15,056 nt of DNA from Berkiella sp964606325 (GTDB lineage: Bacteria > Pseudomonadota > Gammaproteobacteria > Berkiellales > Berkiellaceae), in contig CAZSGE010000062.1 of the NCBI GenBank assembly GCA_964606325.1, forward strand, positions 1 through 15,056. Reading direction: 5' to 3'. Positions 13,737 through 15,056 of the stretch are shown here, one piece after another. The position numbers were made by a program, and so were the translations under genes. The notes under the pieces were generated by a model that had not been told where the DNA came from, did no database searches, and saw only the letters and a program-made list of their open reading frames with translations. Numbering within the stretch: the first letter of the stretch is position 1; the number at the start of each line of letters is the position of its first letter.

Positions 13737-14885
13737 ATGCAGCAGCGCTATTTAATGACCATCATTTTTGGTTTTGCCATCTTTAAAATGTTTTTTGGCT
13801 CGGGTAATTTAATTTTTCCTTTACAACTTGGTCAAGTAGCGGGCCATCAATGGATGTTTGGTTTTCTCGGTTTGCTGTGTACAGGGATCGTTTTGCCCTT
13901 TCTTGGATTATTTGTTATAAAACTGCACCGCGGCAGTTATGAAGATTTTTTCGGTCAGGCGGGTAAAATTGCACGTGTAGCATTACCCCTATTTACCTTA
14001 TCATTACTCGGCGCTTTTGGCGTTGTCCCACGATGTATTACGGTTGCGCATGGCGGTATCACCCAATTACTACCGCATATCTCCCTCATGTGGTTCAGCT
14101 TAGCTTTTTGCATAGCATGTTATATCATTTGCCTAAGAGATCGCTGGATCATTTCATTTCTTGGCAAATGGATTGGTCCCCTGCTATTAAGCTTTTTAGC
14201 TATTCTATTTATTTTAGGTATTCTCCATGCTCCTAACCTTGAGCACAGTGAACTGCAACAAAGTGAAGCCTTTCTGGATGGTTTTTTTCGTGGCTACCAA
14301 ACAATGGATTTATTTGCGGCCTTTTTCTTCTCTGCTTTAATTTTCAAACAGATTCAAGAAAGAATGGGAAATGATATCGATAATGCCACTTTAATTAAAG
14401 CAGCGCTCAAACCTAGTATTATTGGCGCCACTATTTTAGGGTGCATTTATTTCGGCTTTACCTATCTTGGCGCGCATTATCAAACTATTAGCGCCAACGT
14501 GCCTGCGGAGTTAATTTTACCAACTATTGCTGGACATTTATTAGGAGATAATGCCGCTTTTCTAATTGGAATTGTGATGATTTTTTCCTGCCTCACAACT
14601 GCAGTTGCATTAAATAACATCTATGCACGTTATTTGTGTGGCCTTTTTAAAATCAAAGATACTTTTTTTCCATGGATGCTGCTCACAACAACGCTTGTTT
14701 CTTTTAGTATTTCTTTGTTTGATTTTAAAGGTATCGCAGCGTTTTTATCTCCTTTATTAGATATTTCATATCCAAGTTTAATTTTGCTAACCTTTTTAAG
14801 TATCTTCACCAAAGGTTATCGCAAGTTGAAGATAACCAGTTTTTATGCGTTATTACTTGCTATGGTTGGATATAGTTATATTTAA
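13737..14885 (+). CDS. brnQ: Branched-chain amino-acid:cation symporter (LIV-II)
   Basis: A 382-residue inner-membrane protein with about 11-12 hydrophobic helices. The first helix carries the BrnQ signature FKMFFGSGNLIFPLQLGQVAG (near residues 16-36), and YLGAHYQ, AFLIGIVMIFSCLTTAVALNN and the closing helices also fit. It imports leucine, isoleucine and valine with Na+ or H+. It is somewhat shorter than enteric BrnQ (about 440), mainly at the C-terminus. The ATG at 13737 is chosen because GGGAGA (13727-13732) lies 4 bases before it. Upstream TTG (13692) and ATG (13713) codons are in frame, but the former sits in the terminator T tract and neither has a ribosome site. Expression is probably controlled by the valine-codon attenuator directly upstream, fitting a host-dependent cell that needs branched-chain amino acids. 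Confidence 0.92.
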   Translation: MQQRYLMTIIFGFAIFKMFFGSGNLIFPLQLGQVAGHQWMFGFLGLLCTGIVLPFLGLFVIKLHRGSYEDFFGQAGKIARVALPLFTLSLLGAFGVVPRCITVAHGGITQLLPHISLMWFSLAFCIACYIICLRDRWIISFLGKWIGPLLLSFLAILFILGILHAPNLEHSELQQSEAFLDGFFRGYQTMDLFAAFFFSALIFKQIQERMGNDIDNATLIKAALKPSIIGATILGCIYFGFTYLGAHYQTISANVPAELILPTIAGHLLGDNAAFLIGIVMIFSCLTTAVALNNIYARYLCGLFKIKDTFFPWMLLTTTLVSFSISLFDFKGIAAFLSPLLDISYPSLILLTFLSIFTKGYRKLKITSFYALLLAMVGYSYI

Positions 14886-14897
14886 CACCTAATTGAT

Positions 14898-14931
14898 AAC
14901 AAGCGAGACCACCAATTCGTTCTCGCTTGTT
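14898..14931 (+). terminator. Hairpin downstream of brnQ
   Basis: A perfect 11-bp stem, AACAAGCGAGA / TCTCGCTTGTT, with a 12-base loop, begins 12 bases after the brnQ stop. The following GAAACATTTC is not a T tract, so it may be a weak terminator or a 3'-end stabiliser. Confidence 0.55.
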
Positions 14932-15049
14932 GAAACATTTCATAAACAAACCTCTCGCTAGATTTAATTAAACTATCTTTTAGCCTTTTGACTTAGTAAT
15001 CCTTAAAACCTTATCTTAGGGTATACCTTGTAATATTTATCAGGAAATT

Positions 15050-15056
15050 ATGAATA
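15050..15056 (+). CDS. Possible start of a gene running off the right edge
   Basis: An ATG at 15050 is preceded by AGGA (15042-15045) at a spacing of 4, and by a TAATAT (15031-15036) that could be a -10 box. Only two codons are visible, so the product cannot be named. Confidence 0.3.

Noticed and set aside
1..15056. tRNA genes, CRISPR arrays and integrase attachment sites
   Set aside because: No cloverleaf T-arm sequence, no regularly spaced repeats and no integrase or tRNA-adjacent duplication were found.

Overview
The window looks like a low-GC chromosome segment of an intracellular gammaproteobacterium, most plausibly a member of the Legionellales (Legionella/Coxiella/Berkiella-like); this is an inference from gene content and no rRNA or marker gene is present to prove it. 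The clues are an ATP/ADP-type nucleotide translocase, a branched-chain amino-acid importer under valine-codon attenuation, an OprP/P1-type porin, and several eukaryote-like, effector-style proteins (F-box-like plus leucine-rich repeats with nuclear-localisation-like basic clusters; an ankyrin-like protein with a cysteine-protease-like centre) interspersed with lineage-specific unknowns and long AT-rich intergenic DNA.

Layout. 1-316: no supported gene, one perfect GC-rich hairpin. 344-1282: unknown helical protein with an acidic tail, followed by four consecutive hairpins (1281-1466). 1686-3796: apparent operon of a nucleotide translocase and two overlapping, tandemly duplicated exported four-cysteine proteins. 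3823-5013 (minus): F-box-like/LRR protein. 5014-5708: long intergenic DNA with a dyad. 5709-6122: two-helix membrane protein. 6256-9478 (all minus): porin, exported S-adenosylmethionine-decarboxylase-like protein, unknown soluble protein, and a lipoprotein built from glycine heptads. 9764-13266 (plus): an unknown alpha/beta protein and an 818-residue effector-like protein; their 3' flanks are homologous. 13491-14885: promoter, leader peptide, attenuator and brnQ. A new gene may start at 15050.

How it fits together. The transporters (nucleotide translocase, BrnQ, porin) suit a cell that lives on host metabolites. The brnQ control region can be read almost completely: a consensus-like promoter, a 27-residue leader peptide with five consecutive Val codons and one Ile codon, a 1:2 hairpin that contains the first Val codons and the stop codon, a competing 2:3 antiterminator, and a strong intrinsic terminator that ends 43 bases before the brnQ start. 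Charged valine would stop transcription, and valine starvation would switch the importer on. The effector-like genes have no visible shared regulatory site, and their secretion cannot be proven from sequence alone.
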